A stretch of DNA of 64,000 bases from Blastocatellia bacterium (GCA_026985075.1 JALSQX010000033.1:287876-351875); one strand, 5' to 3'. Shown: positions 53,541 through 63,450, counted from the first letter of the stretch. Notes: generated by a model not told the origin, from the letters alone. Numbers and translations: made by a program.

Positions 53541-53855
53541 TCAGCGCCCGATGAGGTCGGGTCGGACATCGGGTGGTGAGTCGATGCGAGCGGCGAAGAG
53601 ATATACCAAGGCCGCAACCAACACACGCCACGGGCGCGCACCCACCAACAACCAGAACCGAAGCTCCGGCATGCCTCGCCACCCGGCCACGGGTGTGACA
53701 ACAGCAGAGAAGCCGGATGTGAACCCGGCGAACCTCAACGAGACGATTCCGAAGGTGATCCAGTCACCATAGCGAGTCATGAGAGACAGCAGATCAGTGC
53801 TCCCTTCAACCATCACTTGCGCCGTTCCAAATCCAATCATTCCCCATCCGCTCAC
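53541..53855 (-). CDS. Possible small membrane protein (hypothetical)
   Basis: A 104-residue frame between the transporter genes with hydrophobic stretches (ITFGIVSLRFAGFTSGF; WRVLVAALVYLFAARI) but no domain I recognise. The next frame downstream (TVLVIVIGYMEVKAVG) is also hydrophobic, so a frameshifted longer membrane protein is possible. No good Shine-Dalgarno is seen. Confidence 0.3.
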   Translation of the reverse strand: MSGWGMIGFGTAQVMVEGSTDLLSLMTRYGDWITFGIVSLRFAGFTSGFSAVVTPVAGWRGMPELRFWLLVGARPWRVLVAALVYLFAARIDSPPDVRPDLIGR

Positions 53856-53933
53856 CCTGCTACGCCGAACCTCACTACTTCATCGGCGTCTTGATCCTCG
53901 ATGGGAGAGCGGCTTGACCCATCTTCCCTCCTC

Positions 53934-55286
53934 TCATTTCAGGAACTCGGACGGCTCAGACTCTCTTTCCCGCCATTCCGCCAGCGCAGCGAGGTGGGGC
54001 AGCCGAATCTCCCGCCCCGTCAGTAATCGATAACCCGCTTCGATGACCAACGCCGATCCGACCATCGTCGCCAGAACCCAGAGCTGATCGGACGCGGTGA
54101 GCATCGTCTGCCAGAGCAATGCCCCCAGCGCTCCCAGACAGGCTATCATCCCAATCACTGAAATCCATCCTCGACTGTGCGTTTGTCGAGCCAATCGCGC
54201 ATTGGCCCCATTGACTGCCGCGAAGATGAGGAGGAAACCAGCACTCCCCATGGTAGAAATACTGGAGAGATCGAACAGGTTGGCCACCAGCAGCGTGATG
54301 CCGGATGTGATCAATACTCCCTCGACGGGCCTGTTCCAGACTTTTTTTTCCAACACCGCCGGTAATTCTCCATCCTTGGCAATGGCATAGCTCAACCGAC
54401 CGGCGCCATAGAGAGTAGCATTGATGGCTGACGCCGTGGATAGCAAAGCGGCAGCAGCGATCAATGTAAACCCGGCGTCTCCCATGAAGGGTCTGGCAGC
54501 CTCGGCCAAGGCATAGTCCTTCGCAGCGATGATCTCGCTCAAGGGCAAATTCCCGACCGTTACGACGGCGACGAGCACGTAGAGGGAAATGACCAGGAGA
54601 ACCGCTGAGTAATAGGCCCGAGGCAACGTCTGTCGCGGCTGTCTCACGTCTTGAGCGGCATTGGCGATGAGCTCAAATCCCTCGTAGGCCAGGAAGATGA
54701 TCATGCCGCCGGCCATCACCTGGAGCGGCGGCGACCAGGTGGATGGGACGAGCCGATCTCCCCGCACTCCTTGAAGACCCACACCTACAAACAGGAGGAG
54801 GATGGCGACCTTCAGCCCGACAATCCAGCTCTCAGCTTTGGCGATGAGATCGGCACCGAGCATATTTAATCCTGTGATCGCTACCAGGCTGAGGCTGAGC
54901 AACAGGTGCTTCCACAAAGGCTGCATAGCCTCGGGGAGGAACGCAGCACCATAGCTGCCAAAGGCGTAGGCGTAGAGGGAAAGCATGACCATGTAGCTCA
55001 ACCAGAGCAAGATATTAAGGCTCCCCGTCAGCAGTCCGGGTCCGAATGCGTGATCGAGGAATGAGACTGTGCCTCCTCCCGTGGGACAGGCGATCGAGAG
55101 CTTCGCGTAAGAATAGGTCGTCAGTAAGGCCACCAGACCCGCGAGGGCAAAAGCCACTGGCGTTCCCCCGCGGGCGAACTGCACGGCGAGACCAAGAACG
55201 GCGAAAATCCCGCCTCCAACCATGCCCCCCACGCCGATGGCGACGACGCCCCAGTAGTCGATTTTTTTCTGAGACGCTGGGCTCAT
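53934..55286 (-). CDS. APC-superfamily amino acid permease
   Basis: Secondary transporter of 450 residues with about 12 helices, importing an amino acid or related compound with H+ or Na+. The first helix carries the family glycine motif IGVGGMVGGGIFAVLGLAV. YEGFELIANAAQDVRQP is the conserved helix-6 region, and STASAINATLYGAGRLSYAI that of helix 8. A porin gene follows upstream on the same strand at 70 bases, so co-transcription is plausible. Substrate not determinable. Confidence 0.9.
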   Translation of the reverse strand: MSPASQKKIDYWGVVAIGVGGMVGGGIFAVLGLAVQFARGGTPVAFALAGLVALLTTYSYAKLSIACPTGGGTVSFLDHAFGPGLLTGSLNILLWLSYMVMLSLYAYAFGSYGAAFLPEAMQPLWKHLLLSLSLVAITGLNMLGADLIAKAESWIVGLKVAILLLFVGVGLQGVRGDRLVPSTWSPPLQVMAGGMIIFLAYEGFELIANAAQDVRQPRQTLPRAYYSAVLLVISLYVLVAVVTVGNLPLSEIIAAKDYALAEAARPFMGDAGFTLIAAAALLSTASAINATLYGAGRLSYAIAKDGELPAVLEKKVWNRPVEGVLITSGITLLVANLFDLSSISTMGSAGFLLIFAAVNGANARLARQTHSRGWISVIGMIACLGALGALLWQTMLTASDQLWVLATMVGSALVIEAGYRLLTGREIRLPHLAALAEWRERESEPSEFLK

Positions 55287-55356
55287 GCTCTCGTTGCCTG
55301 CTTCCTCACCTCCCGGTCCATCCCGACGAATGCCTGACGCCCAACGACAGCCACGG

Positions 55357-56526
55357 TCAGTGCAGGAAGAACTGCAATTGTATCACAAAAGCATCATTGT
55401 GGGCGGCCACGACCCGCTCCCGCCGAAAGACATAATCCGCCATGAGCTTCACCCGGTCACTCCTGATGTAATAATTCATTCCCACCGTCGTCCAGCGAAT
55501 ATCCCTCTGGTTGACCACTAACCGGTTGGGATCAAACTGCTCGAATCTGACGACGAGCTGCAGTTTTCGCGAGAGAAACTGCGCTCCCTGGATGTAAAAT
55601 CCATTGGCCGTGAAGTCTCGTTGGGCGGGATGACGGAAATCCAAATGGGCTTGAAGATATTCAGCCCGCAATGACGTTCCACCCCAATCACCGGCCCATT
55701 CCAGTCCCAACCGGGTATCTCGGCCGCGAAAGTGCCGCAACGCTAATCCCTGCCGATCGGGGCAACACCCGTGGAAATCCACATCTCGTGCCCGTCGGGT
55801 CGCTAATGCCCCTCCCAGGTGCACCGTCAGGGGTCGTCCGGCGAGCGGTCGGCGGCGAATGATGTCGTAGGTGATCCGCACAGCGATGAGCGGGCCAATG
55901 CCATGAAAACGATGATTTGCCCCGCGCCCATCGAACACCCCCCAGGCATAGGCGAGCCGTCCGTCTATGGCCCGTCCGGCGATTTGCAGGCCACGATCCC
56001 GAGCGAACGATCGGCCCAATCCGCCATTGGGGATCAAATGGTCGGTGGCCTGAGAGCGATCGATCGTATAGAGCTTGGCATCGGACGTGAACCGCTCCAT
56101 GCCGAATGGGGGCTTGAATTGACCGAGCCTGATCCGAGCGTGCTTCCCCGGAGTGAATTCGAGCCAGGCCTCCTGGAGGTAGGCGCGACCATCAGTGTGA
56201 CTCTTGTTGCCCTCCTTGAAGATTCCCTGAACGTAGTACCGCATCCGCTCGCTCACCTGCCCGCCGATCACCAACTTGAGCCGCCGCAGGGCATATAAAT
56301 CTCCCGCCCCTTCCAGGCCGGTGTAGCGGATCTGGGCGTACAGACTCCAGTAGATTTTTCTCGACCCGGGGGTATTGTGCGGCCAGTCCTGGCGCTCCCG
56401 AGAAGGAGTCTGCCCCCGCACGATAGTGCCACCGCCTAGCGGCACCAAGAGCACACCGATGAGGAATAGTGGACCCCAGCCCATCAACGCCCTGGAGGAC
56501 CTCTGCGAGCTGTTCGTTGAGTCCAT
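55357..56526 (-). CDS. OprP/OprO-type porin
   Basis: Outer-membrane beta-barrel channel of the phosphate-selective porin family, confirming a Gram-negative envelope. A signal peptide (LFLIGVLLVPLGGGTIV) precedes the barrel of about 350 residues. Family features: LRRLKLVIGGQVSERMRYYV, RIRLGQFKPPFGMER, alternating aromatic strands and a final strand ending in LQFFLH, fitting the C-terminal aromatic signature. Specificity for phosphate versus other anions is not clear. The ATG at 56526 behind GGAGACG is chosen; an ATG three codons upstream is also possible. It lies upstream of the permease on the same strand. Confidence 0.85.
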   Translation of the reverse strand: MDSTNSSQRSSRALMGWGPLFLIGVLLVPLGGGTIVRGQTPSRERQDWPHNTPGSRKIYWSLYAQIRYTGLEGAGDLYALRRLKLVIGGQVSERMRYYVQGIFKEGNKSHTDGRAYLQEAWLEFTPGKHARIRLGQFKPPFGMERFTSDAKLYTIDRSQATDHLIPNGGLGRSFARDRGLQIAGRAIDGRLAYAWGVFDGRGANHRFHGIGPLIAVRITYDIIRRRPLAGRPLTVHLGGALATRRARDVDFHGCCPDRQGLALRHFRGRDTRLGLEWAGDWGGTSLRAEYLQAHLDFRHPAQRDFTANGFYIQGAQFLSRKLQLVVRFEQFDPNRLVVNQRDIRWTTVGMNYYIRSDRVKLMADYVFRRERVVAAHNDAFVIQLQFFLH

Positions 56527-56827
56527 CGTCTCCATCCGAGCGATCTCACGTCCATGGTCTCAGCCATCCATCCGGCGCACGATTAGCAGAGCCTGCGCCG
56601 ATGAGGGTCTATCATCGGCGCGAGACGGGCGCATCCTCTGCGACGAAGTGGAGGGCCGCCGTCAGAGGTCAAAACCGAGAGCCCCGGGGAGCTGAGTCTG
56701 CGGAGCTCCTGAGTCGCTGCTCCCCTCGCTCAGTCAACGCCTGATCCCTTCTTCCCGACACCGGGGATACCCGAGCGGTCGACCTCCACGGCTCACGTTG
56801 GACGCCAGAGGTTTCCCGAGCAGACGC

Positions 56828-57628
56828 TCAGACCACTGCCCGAATGATCATCGACGTAGCGATGATCACCAGAAACCAGCCAAAGATTCTCCTCATTGTT
56901 TTCTTGTCGATCCCGATGGATTTTCGCGCGCCAATCTGACCGCCGATGAACACAGCCACGGCCAGCAGGAGCGATACCCGCCAGTCCCAATGCCCGGAAA
57001 TGACGTGTCCAGCAAATCCACCAGCGGCCGTCATGCCCACCATGAACGCGCTCGATCCCACAGCTATATCCATGGGAATGCCCAGCAACAACACCATCAA
57101 TGGGACCTTCAGGATGCCTCCACCCACGCCCACCAATCCGCTGGCAGCGCCAGCGATGAATGAGGCTGGCAGTGCCACCAGCACATTCACACAATACTCC
57201 TGCCCCCCAAAGCGCCGCCGCCAGTAGACCCGCCCTTGCTGGACGGTGCCGCAGACGGTCTCCATATGGAATTCACGCACCATGAAGATGGCGGCAAACG
57301 CGACAACGCCGGCAAAAAGGATGGAGAGGGATTGACCGCTGAACTGCCCCGAACCGAGGCCGCCAATGAATCCGCCTAACGTCGTCGCCGATTCCAGGAC
57401 AATGGCCAGTGGCCAATCCACTTTCTTGGCCTTGCGAAACACCAGCGTGGCCGAGAGCGAAGTCGTCATGATGAGAAAGAGGCTGGTAGTCGCGGCGATG
57501 TGAAAATCAATACCGAAAAATACCTGAATGGGCGTATAGAGCACGCCGCCACCCTGTCCGAGCATCGAGAATACCGTCGCCACGGCGAACATCAACGCGA
57601 AGAGAACGGTCAGCGTGCTCATGACCAT
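56828..57628 (-). CDS. TauE/SafE-family anion exporter
   Basis: Membrane protein of about 266 residues in the sulfite/sulfonate exporter family, eight or so helices. Family motifs: VFSMLGQGGGVLYTPIQVFF and SGLVGVGGGILKVPLMVLLL (inverted repeat of the G-x-GGG type), and MVGMTAAGGFAGHVISG. AAGGAGGAGTGAGTG lies over the stop of the FmdE gene, so the pair is coupled. GTG 57631, ATG 57628 and ATG 57622 are possible starts. Export of sulfite, sulfonate or an organic acid is inferred. Confidence 0.88.
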   Translation of the reverse strand: MVMSTLTVLFALMFAVATVFSMLGQGGGVLYTPIQVFFGIDFHIAATTSLFLIMTTSLSATLVFRKAKKVDWPLAIVLESATTLGGFIGGLGSGQFSGQSLSILFAGVVAFAAIFMVREFHMETVCGTVQQGRVYWRRRFGGQEYCVNVLVALPASFIAGAASGLVGVGGGILKVPLMVLLLGIPMDIAVGSSAFMVGMTAAGGFAGHVISGHWDWRVSLLLAVAVFIGGQIGARKSIGIDKKTMRRIFGWFLVIIATSMIIRAVV

Positions 57629-57631
57629 CAC

Positions 57632-58246
57632 TCACTCCTCCTTGACCGCCGCCTCCCGGCAGGGGATGCACACCTTCTCATCGCCCAGAATACGCCCGTA
57701 TGGTTCGGCGACCATCTCGCCACAGCGGTCGCAAACCAGCGATGAGAAAGAATGGGGCCGATCCTCCCAGGTCCAACTGTGGACTTCTCCGATGTTGAGG
57801 ATCTGCTCGTCAGGAGCGCTCATCACCCGCTCAATGAGTGGCTCGACGACCTCCGGCGGCACCCGGGAAGCAGGGATGCCCTTCTCGCGATAGTCCCGGA
57901 AAAACGGCGTCTCCTTGGTGGCCAGCATGGCCTCCGCTTTAGGAGTCACCCTGACAGCCCGCCCCGATCTTTTGTCAATCAAGGTGACGCCCCACTTCCC
58001 ATAATACAACTTCTTGATATTGCCCTTGCCAAACGTACAACCGGTGACCACCTGGATGCCGTCGGCAAAGCAGGTGGCGCAATGATCATCGCCCAACTCG
58101 ACCAAGGCTATCAGTTGCCCATCCTTGGCGCGCTCGACGCCCAGCGCCCTCATGGCCGCATCGCCGGCGCGCAAGCCCATGGGCATGGCCGGGCATTTAT
58201 GTCCGTGGAATCTCTGTCCGAATGCCAATAGCTCATCGTCTATCAT
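57632..58246 (-). CDS. FmdE-family protein with C-terminal Cys4 zinc ribbon
   Basis: A 204-residue homologue of formylmethanofuran dehydrogenase subunit E. The N-terminal FmdE domain has FGQRFHGHKCPAMPMGLRAG with the metal-site Cys, DDHCATCFADGIQVVTGCTF and GNIKKLYYGKWG. The C-terminus has a Cys pair CDRCGEMV and CIPCRE forming a zinc ribbon. There is no formylmethanofuran dehydrogenase here, so it more likely handles molybdenum/tungsten, or a thiol or sulfur compound. It is coupled to the TauE/SafE exporter, pointing to a sulfur role (inference). ATG 58246 follows GGAGGGTATC. Confidence 0.88.
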   Translation of the reverse strand: MIDDELLAFGQRFHGHKCPAMPMGLRAGDAAMRALGVERAKDGQLIALVELGDDHCATCFADGIQVVTGCTFGKGNIKKLYYGKWGVTLIDKRSGRAVRVTPKAEAMLATKETPFFRDYREKGIPASRVPPEVVEPLIERVMSAPDEQILNIGEVHSWTWEDRPHSFSSLVCDRCGEMVAEPYGRILGDEKVCIPCREAAVKEE

Positions 58247-59743
58247 GATACCCTCCTTTTCGGTCTCCTCATGTGCCCTACAAACTACCGATCCATCACG
58301 GGCAGAAGAGTTACACCCCGTTCCGCACGAGATGGCAAAACGCCTCTTCCATAGTTCCTCACGGCGGGAAGACCTTCATTCGATGCGCCTCTTCGGGCGC
58401 GGGAATTCAGCGCTGCGTTCGATCGCATACAGCGCATGCCCAGAGCCTCACCAGCCCTTCGACGAGAACGTCTACGACGGTAGGCAGCACAGCTCCAGAG
58501 CCGGATCTCCATAATGTAAGAGCCATCGCCATGGTCAATCTGAAGAAATGGCGGGCGCCGATGAGCGCGTCGAATGCGGCCATAGTGGGAGGTACATTGA
58601 AACGCTCCATCACACCATGGTTGGCAATGGGTTGAAATACACGCCAATCAGAATAGACATGGCGATGAGCACGACGTGAGAGAACCTGGCCGCGAATATT
58701 GTCCGCCTGTAAGGCGAAGATGAGCAGCAACGTGTGCCGCGAATGCTCGACAATGAGAGATAGACATGACCGTCTGTCATCATGAGAGCCAGGGACGCAG
58801 GTTCACGCCAATTCACCAGAGAGTTCCCTCGAAAATAAGGTAGCGCAAGATGGCGTCTTGCGCTCCGCTATCCAAGTGTTCATTTCCATCCCCTCGGTGT
58901 GAGACTCCAGCACCATGGCCGCCCCCCTCAAGAGGAGGTCCAATGTATGTTGCCCACCTGCGCTCGGTCGTGGTGGATTCGGAGATCATGAGCGATTCCA
59001 TCGGTCATGGGATCGACTCATGCTTTGAACAGTTCCCCCACCCTTCTCACCACTTCCCTCCCTCTATACGCGAGGGTAAATGTGATGTCAATGCACGAAG
59101 GATGACTTGGCGACTGCCGGGAATGACGTGACAGCCCGATTATAAAATACGATCCGACGAGAGGAGTCCGGCGCTCTCTCGGCCAACCGCCGATGCCGCG
59201 ATATTCCCCATCTCCCGCAAGGGGACGGTCATCGAGCGATTCACCGCCGCCATCACACCGCATCTGTGGCGCGACGATGAACCATCGAGACTCATCCGTT
59301 GCCGCGGGCTCACTGCTTATGAGCGATAAAACAGGAGCTCACCGTCGCCCCGCGTCGCGGGCTCGTGGCATCAAAAGACTTAACCGAGGCAATGGCCAAG
59401 CATCCTGGAGCGATCATGGAACAGGCCAATTCCTCGGAATCCACCATCGCCCATCCGGATTTCTCATGGTCAGTCGGCGTGAGACCAACATTCCCAAGAA
59501 CGGCCAGATTCGAGGAAATCTGATATGACGGCAACCAGACATCAACCATCCCCCACGCCCGGCCCGGCTTGCGAGAGAAGATTGACACATCGCAGCGGCG
59601 TCTCATCATCCAGCCGCTTTCCAGATCAGCCGTATGAGTCCTATATGCCCATATGGTCTTCCCGAGATGCCGCGAAGATGGCCTACCTCGGGTGATCACC
59701 AACAGGCGGTTCGGACTCCAGGATCACACCATGGCAACCACTC
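58247..59743. other. Long gene-free interval
   Basis: About 1.5 kb without a supported gene. A few hydrophobic minus-strand fragments between 58407 and 58816 (FSHVVLIAMSILIGVYFNPL; FFRLTMAMALTLW) could be a decayed membrane-protein gene in two frames. Bases near 58855-58890 repeat the TCTTGCGCTCC/GTTCATTTCCATCCC element seen at 7.3 kb. TATAAAAT near 59142 has no gene behind it. Confidence 0.5.
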
Positions 59744-60934
59744 TCAGGAGGTTCGTTCGACGATCATGGCCACCGCCTCGCCACCGCCAATACACAATGT
59801 CACCAGTCCTCGTCGGGCTCGTCGGCGCTTCATCTCATAGAGGATGGTGGTGAGCAGTCGCGCGCCGCTGGCGCCAATGGGATGACCGAAGGCCACGGCG
59901 CCCCCGTTGACGTTCACTTTCTGCGGATCGAGGTTGAGGAGCTTGATGGCCGCCAGCGTCACCACGGCGAACGCCTCGTTGATTTCGAACAGGTCAATGG
60001 CCTCCAGCGAGAGCCCGGTCTTGTGGAGCACCTTCTTGATGGCATCGACGGGAGCGACGGTGAACTCCTCCGGAGCGCGCGCCGCCGCCACCGCGCCCAC
60101 GATGCGCGCCAGAGGCTGACATCCCAATCGCTCGGCGCGCTTCCGCGACATGACCACCACGGCGGCAGCGCCATCGTTGATCTTGGAGGCATTGGCCGGC
60201 GTGATAGTCCCATCCTTCTCGAATGCCGGTTTGAGCGTCTTCATCTTCTCGAAGTTCACGCGCTTGGGCTCCTCATCCTCGCTCACCATGACCGTCCCCT
60301 TTTTCTCTGGGACCTCCACGGGGACGATCTCTTCGGCCAACCATCCCTGTTCCTGCGCGCGCAACGCTCGACGATAACTCTCGGCGGCGAAGGCATCCTG
60401 CTCTTCGCGAGGGATATCGAGATTCCGCGCGCATAATTCGCCGGCATTACCCATATGAAAGTCGTTGTACACATCCCACAGTCCGTCTTTGATCATACTA
60501 TCGATGAGTTCTCCATGACCGAGCCGGTATCCCCGGCGAGCGCGCTCCAACAGGTAAGGAGCGTTGCTCATGCTCTCCATGCCGCCGGCGACGATGATAT
60601 CGGCATCGCCAAGAGCGATGGCCTGCGCCGCCAGCATCACTGCTTTGAGTCCCGAACCGCATACCTTGTTGATGGTCATACACTCGACCTTGGTGGGCAG
60701 GCCGGCAAAGATCGCCGCCTGGCGCGCGGGCGCCTGCCCCACGCCACCCTGGAGCACATTGCCCATGATCACTTCATCCACGTCTTCCGGCGCGACGCCC
60801 GCTCGACGCAATGCCTCCCGGATGGCGACAGCGCCCAATCGGGGGGCGGGAAGCGCACTGAGTGATCCCAGAAAGGAACCAACCGGCGTGCGCGCGGCAC
60901 CAACAATGACGACTTCGCGTACATCTTCGGCCAT
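59744..60934 (-). CDS. atoB: Acetyl-CoA acetyltransferase (thiolase)
   Basis: Thiolase II that condenses two acetyl-CoA or splits acetoacetyl-CoA; 396 residues, normal length. Catalytic motifs: NKVCGSGLKAV (nucleophile Cys near residue 90), the HMGNAGE region, FEINEAFAVV, GGAVAFGHPIGASGAR (His) and the C-terminal CIGGGEA (Cys). GAGAGGAGGACAGAG precedes the ATG. It may feed ketogenesis, polyhydroxyalkanoate or isoprenoid routes; no neighbour decides this. Confidence 0.95.
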   Translation of the reverse strand: MAEDVREVVIVGAARTPVGSFLGSLSALPAPRLGAVAIREALRRAGVAPEDVDEVIMGNVLQGGVGQAPARQAAIFAGLPTKVECMTINKVCGSGLKAVMLAAQAIALGDADIIVAGGMESMSNAPYLLERARRGYRLGHGELIDSMIKDGLWDVYNDFHMGNAGELCARNLDIPREEQDAFAAESYRRALRAQEQGWLAEEIVPVEVPEKKGTVMVSEDEEPKRVNFEKMKTLKPAFEKDGTITPANASKINDGAAAVVVMSRKRAERLGCQPLARIVGAVAAARAPEEFTVAPVDAIKKVLHKTGLSLEAIDLFEINEAFAVVTLAAIKLLNLDPQKVNVNGGAVAFGHPIGASGARLLTTILYEMKRRRARRGLVTLCIGGGEAVAMIVERTS

Positions 60935-61264
60935 ATCTCTGTCCTCCTCTCGAATCTTCCCGGATCAGGTGCAGCATCTCCCTGTGGGCCGGGAGAAGAA
61001 GTATACCAGATCACCGGCCAAAGAAGCATTCCCTATCCCCGATCAGGGTGGGTCAATGTGAACCCAGCTGTAAGGGAACCCTCCTCGTCCATTCGCTCTC
61101 TGTGATATATACTATGGACGTCCGCCGAATCTCATAGCGGGGGTTCCGCGGGAGTCGGTCAGGGCGGCAATATCTCAGAGAGACGAACGACCGAAGCTTG
61201 GCGAAGACTCGCGTGAAATCGCCCTGATCGACGGGGGTTCGAAACCGCTTTCGAGGAGGGCAGC
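60935..61264. other. Intergenic region between divergent thiolase and HTH genes
   Basis: About 330 bases without a gene. GTGATATATACTATGG near 61101-61116 contains a TATACT that could serve as -10 for the HTH gene. Confidence 0.4.
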
Positions 61265-61486
61265 ATGGGATATTGCGATGAGTGCAGGGATGAGACTCGA
61301 TGGCTCACCGTGTCGCAAGCCGCTCAGCTCGTACAGCGCTCCGAACGGACGATCTATTACTGGATCGAGCGGGGATTCCTCCACATTCGAATCTTGCCCA
61401 GTGGTCGAGGCCGACGCATTTGTGAACGTTCGCTGCTTCAAAAACCGATGGAAGAAGACGAAGAGGAACACCCCTCTCGATTATAG
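61265..61486 (+). CDS. Small excisionase/MerR-type helix-turn-helix protein
   Basis: A 73-residue protein with the helix-turn-helix found in excisionases and DNA-binding-domain-only regulators: LTVSQAAQLVQRSERTIYYW followed by a wing IERGFLHIRILPSGRGRRI. Two N-terminal cysteines (GYCDECRDE) may bind metal. GAGGAGGGCAGC lies directly before the ATG. It is too small to carry another domain and there is no integrase nearby, so it may act as a local regulator. Confidence 0.75.
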   Translation: MGYCDECRDETRWLTVSQAAQLVQRSERTIYYWIERGFLHIRILPSGRGRRICERSLLQKPMEEDEEEHPSRL

Positions 61487-61640
61487 AACCTTATAGCGGG
61501 CCCGTCAGGTCGCCAAGGAGTGATCACTGGTCACGAGCATGTCACCTCAACGTCATGGCACTGCCCTCGGTCGCCCGGCCACTTGCGCAACCATGGTGAA
61601 AAAAGTGTGAAATACCCTGCAACGACCTGCAACGACGTGA

Positions 61641-61669
61641 AAGACAAAGTGAACGGCGTTTGATATAAT
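61641..61669 (+). promoter_or_regulatory. Promoter of the Cys-rich protein gene
   Basis: AAGACA and a perfect TATAAT with a 17-base spacer, about 40 bases before the ATG at 61710. A direct repeat TGCAACGAC occurs just upstream. Confidence 0.65.
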
Positions 61670-61709
61670 AGGATCGTGTTAATCTGTCTATGCCTCGGAG
61701 GATGTGGCC

Positions 61710-62522
61710 ATGAAGCGAGGAGGGCAGTTACGAGGAGATAGACTCGCGAGGAGATTTTGTCTCGGCATTCTCATTCTCGGGGCCATGCTGATTGGGGGAA
61801 ATGACACGTTGACCTCGCCTCAATCATCTGAGCGCGTCGTCGGGGGCACTGTTTCGCTTCCGACGGGGAATTGGACGCAGATTTCGCATCCGGGGTGGAT
61901 CGAGGATGCTCCTGTTAACGTATATGGAGTGCTCACCAAACCTGATCGAGGATTGACCATCACGGCGACGCTGATTCAGAACCTGACGAATAAGACGGTG
62001 ACGGCAGTGAAACTAGCCTGGTATATCCTGTCCGAGCAAACGGGGAACAAAGTATTGCGCTCGGGTGAAACTCCTCTCATCGGAATTCCTCAGGGGATTC
62101 CACTGCACAGCTTGGATCCGTTAAACGAACCCTACCCGATACGGAAAGAAATCTCCTCACGGGGAGGAATACCACCGAAGACTACAGGTACGATCGAGTA
62201 CGACGTCGTCTCTTTTGCGAATGAAGCACCGCATTTGAGCCCATCAGGGTCACTCACCGGTGACTATCACATTGTTGTCTTCGTTGCCCAAGCACACTTT
62301 GATGATGGAACTATCTTTGATTCCGGTATCGATGCCTCATTCGTCATCCTCCCAGATGAATGGTGGGATCAAGGTGGAGGACAGTCGCCTTGCCGGAATT
62401 GCCCCAATCAGGTTTGCCAGTTCAGCTCCAGGTATAACTGCTACCAGTGTGTATCAAGCCCTTGTCAAGGCTGCCAGGTACAAAGTTGCGGTGCTTGTCT
62501 GAATGTGGCGTGCTCGCGCTGA
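61710..62522 (+). CDS. Exported protein with Cys-rich C-terminus (uncharacterised)
   Basis: A 270-residue protein I do not recognise. A hydrophobic N-terminal segment (FCLGILILGAMLIGG) suggests a signal peptide or anchor. The body looks like an immunoglobulin-like beta domain (LTITATLIQNLTNKTVTAVK; YHIVVFVAQAHFDDGTIFDS). The last 40 residues hold about ten cysteines in CxxC-like spacing (CRNCPNQVCQF, CYQCVSSPCQGCQ, CGACLNVACSR), suggesting metal binding or disulfide knots. ATG 61710 has GGAGGATGTGGCC before it; a GTG six bases upstream is also possible. It stands alone behind its own promoter. Confidence 0.7.
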   Translation: MKRGGQLRGDRLARRFCLGILILGAMLIGGNDTLTSPQSSERVVGGTVSLPTGNWTQISHPGWIEDAPVNVYGVLTKPDRGLTITATLIQNLTNKTVTAVKLAWYILSEQTGNKVLRSGETPLIGIPQGIPLHSLDPLNEPYPIRKEISSRGGIPPKTTGTIEYDVVSFANEAPHLSPSGSLTGDYHIVVFVAQAHFDDGTIFDSGIDASFVILPDEWWDQGGGQSPCRNCPNQVCQFSSRYNCYQCVSSPCQGCQVQSCGACLNVACSR

Positions 62523-63016
62523 GCATCGCGCTTGCTGATCCAGATTTCACATCCGTGTCAGCCCGGTCTCCAATGCCTGTGTCAATATTAGTCTTCCGAA
62601 TCGCGGCATGCACTTCACCGATCTCCTCCTGATAGGGCTCTGACGCCCATTCGGCGACTGCTCGGCGGGTCGGAGAAACCGTCAGGTCGCATTACCGCCA
62701 CGATTCCATGAGCTTCAACGCCTCTCACAAAGGATTCTGAAAAATGGAAAACTCTTTGCCTGCTCCTTCCCCATGGAATATAATATGTGCGTCAAGAGGA
62801 CGAGAGTCGAGTATGGTCAGCAACAAGTGAGTGTGTCGAGGCGAAGATATCATGTGCTCTGGCGTGACCGGGAGGCCGTTCAGTGTACTTGGAGGCTGAT
62901 GACGAAAGCGAATCGTTGACCTCTTGACCCACGAAGATGGAGCACTGAACCACTCGCCCTATGGGAGACCGATAGGGTCTCTTTGGCGCGCGGCAGTGGT
63001 TGGAAGGAGGGGGTTT
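62523..63016. other. Leader region of the response-regulator genes
   Basis: About 490 bases without a supported gene; it contains the promoter at 62756-62784 and a long leader. Confidence 0.5.
62756..62784 (+). promoter_or_regulatory. Promoter of the response-regulator genes
   Basis: TTGCCT and a perfect TATAAT with a 17-base spacer. The leader to the ATG at 63017 is about 225 bases. Confidence 0.6.
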
Positions 63017-63397
63017 ATGGCAAGCATACTGCTTGTAGATGATGAACCGAATATCCGTTTCTTCTACTCGGATGTTTTAACCGAGCGGGGTCATCGGGTC
63101 TATGAAGCGGCGTCGGGTGATGAAGCCATGCACGTCATCGCCGAGAAATCTCCCGATCTGGTGGTTCTCGATATCAAGCTCGCCTCCGAAAATGGTCTCC
63201 ACCTGCTACAGCACATTGTGCGAGACTATCCCGACGTCCCGGTGATCCTTCTGACAGCATACATCTCGTTTCAGGACGATTACACGTCATGGCTCGCTCA
63301 TCAGTATATTCTCAAGTCGAACGATCCGAGCGAATTTCTCCAAGCCGTTGATGAAGTTTTGAGGACATCCCAATGGCAGGCATCAGCGGGGGCGTGA
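63017..63397 (+). CDS. Single-domain response regulator
   Basis: CheY-like receiver of 126 residues with no output domain. It has MASILLVDDEPNIRFFYSDV, phospho-acceptor Asp52 in VVLDIKLASENGL, the switch Thr in ILLTAYISF and Lys100 in YILKSND. GGAGGGGG precedes the ATG. It lies 53 bases upstream of an NtrC-type regulator gene, so both are probably fed by a kinase further right. Confidence 0.88.
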   Translation: MASILLVDDEPNIRFFYSDVLTERGHRVYEAASGDEAMHVIAEKSPDLVVLDIKLASENGLHLLQHIVRDYPDVPVILLTAYISFQDDYTSWLAHQYILKSNDPSEFLQAVDEVLRTSQWQASAGA

Positions 63398-63450
63398 CGG
63401 CGATGTGACTTCCCCGGCGGCCGGAATACCTGAACTCGTGGAGATGGAGT

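Noticed and set aside
58407..58816. Hydrophobic fragments as a membrane-protein gene
   Set aside because: Two frames without a start signal or recognisable family; kept only as a remark on the interval.
61225..61262. tRNA-like T-arm (GGGGGTTCGAAACCGC)
   Set aside because: No acceptor stem, D-arm or anticodon arm can be folded around it.
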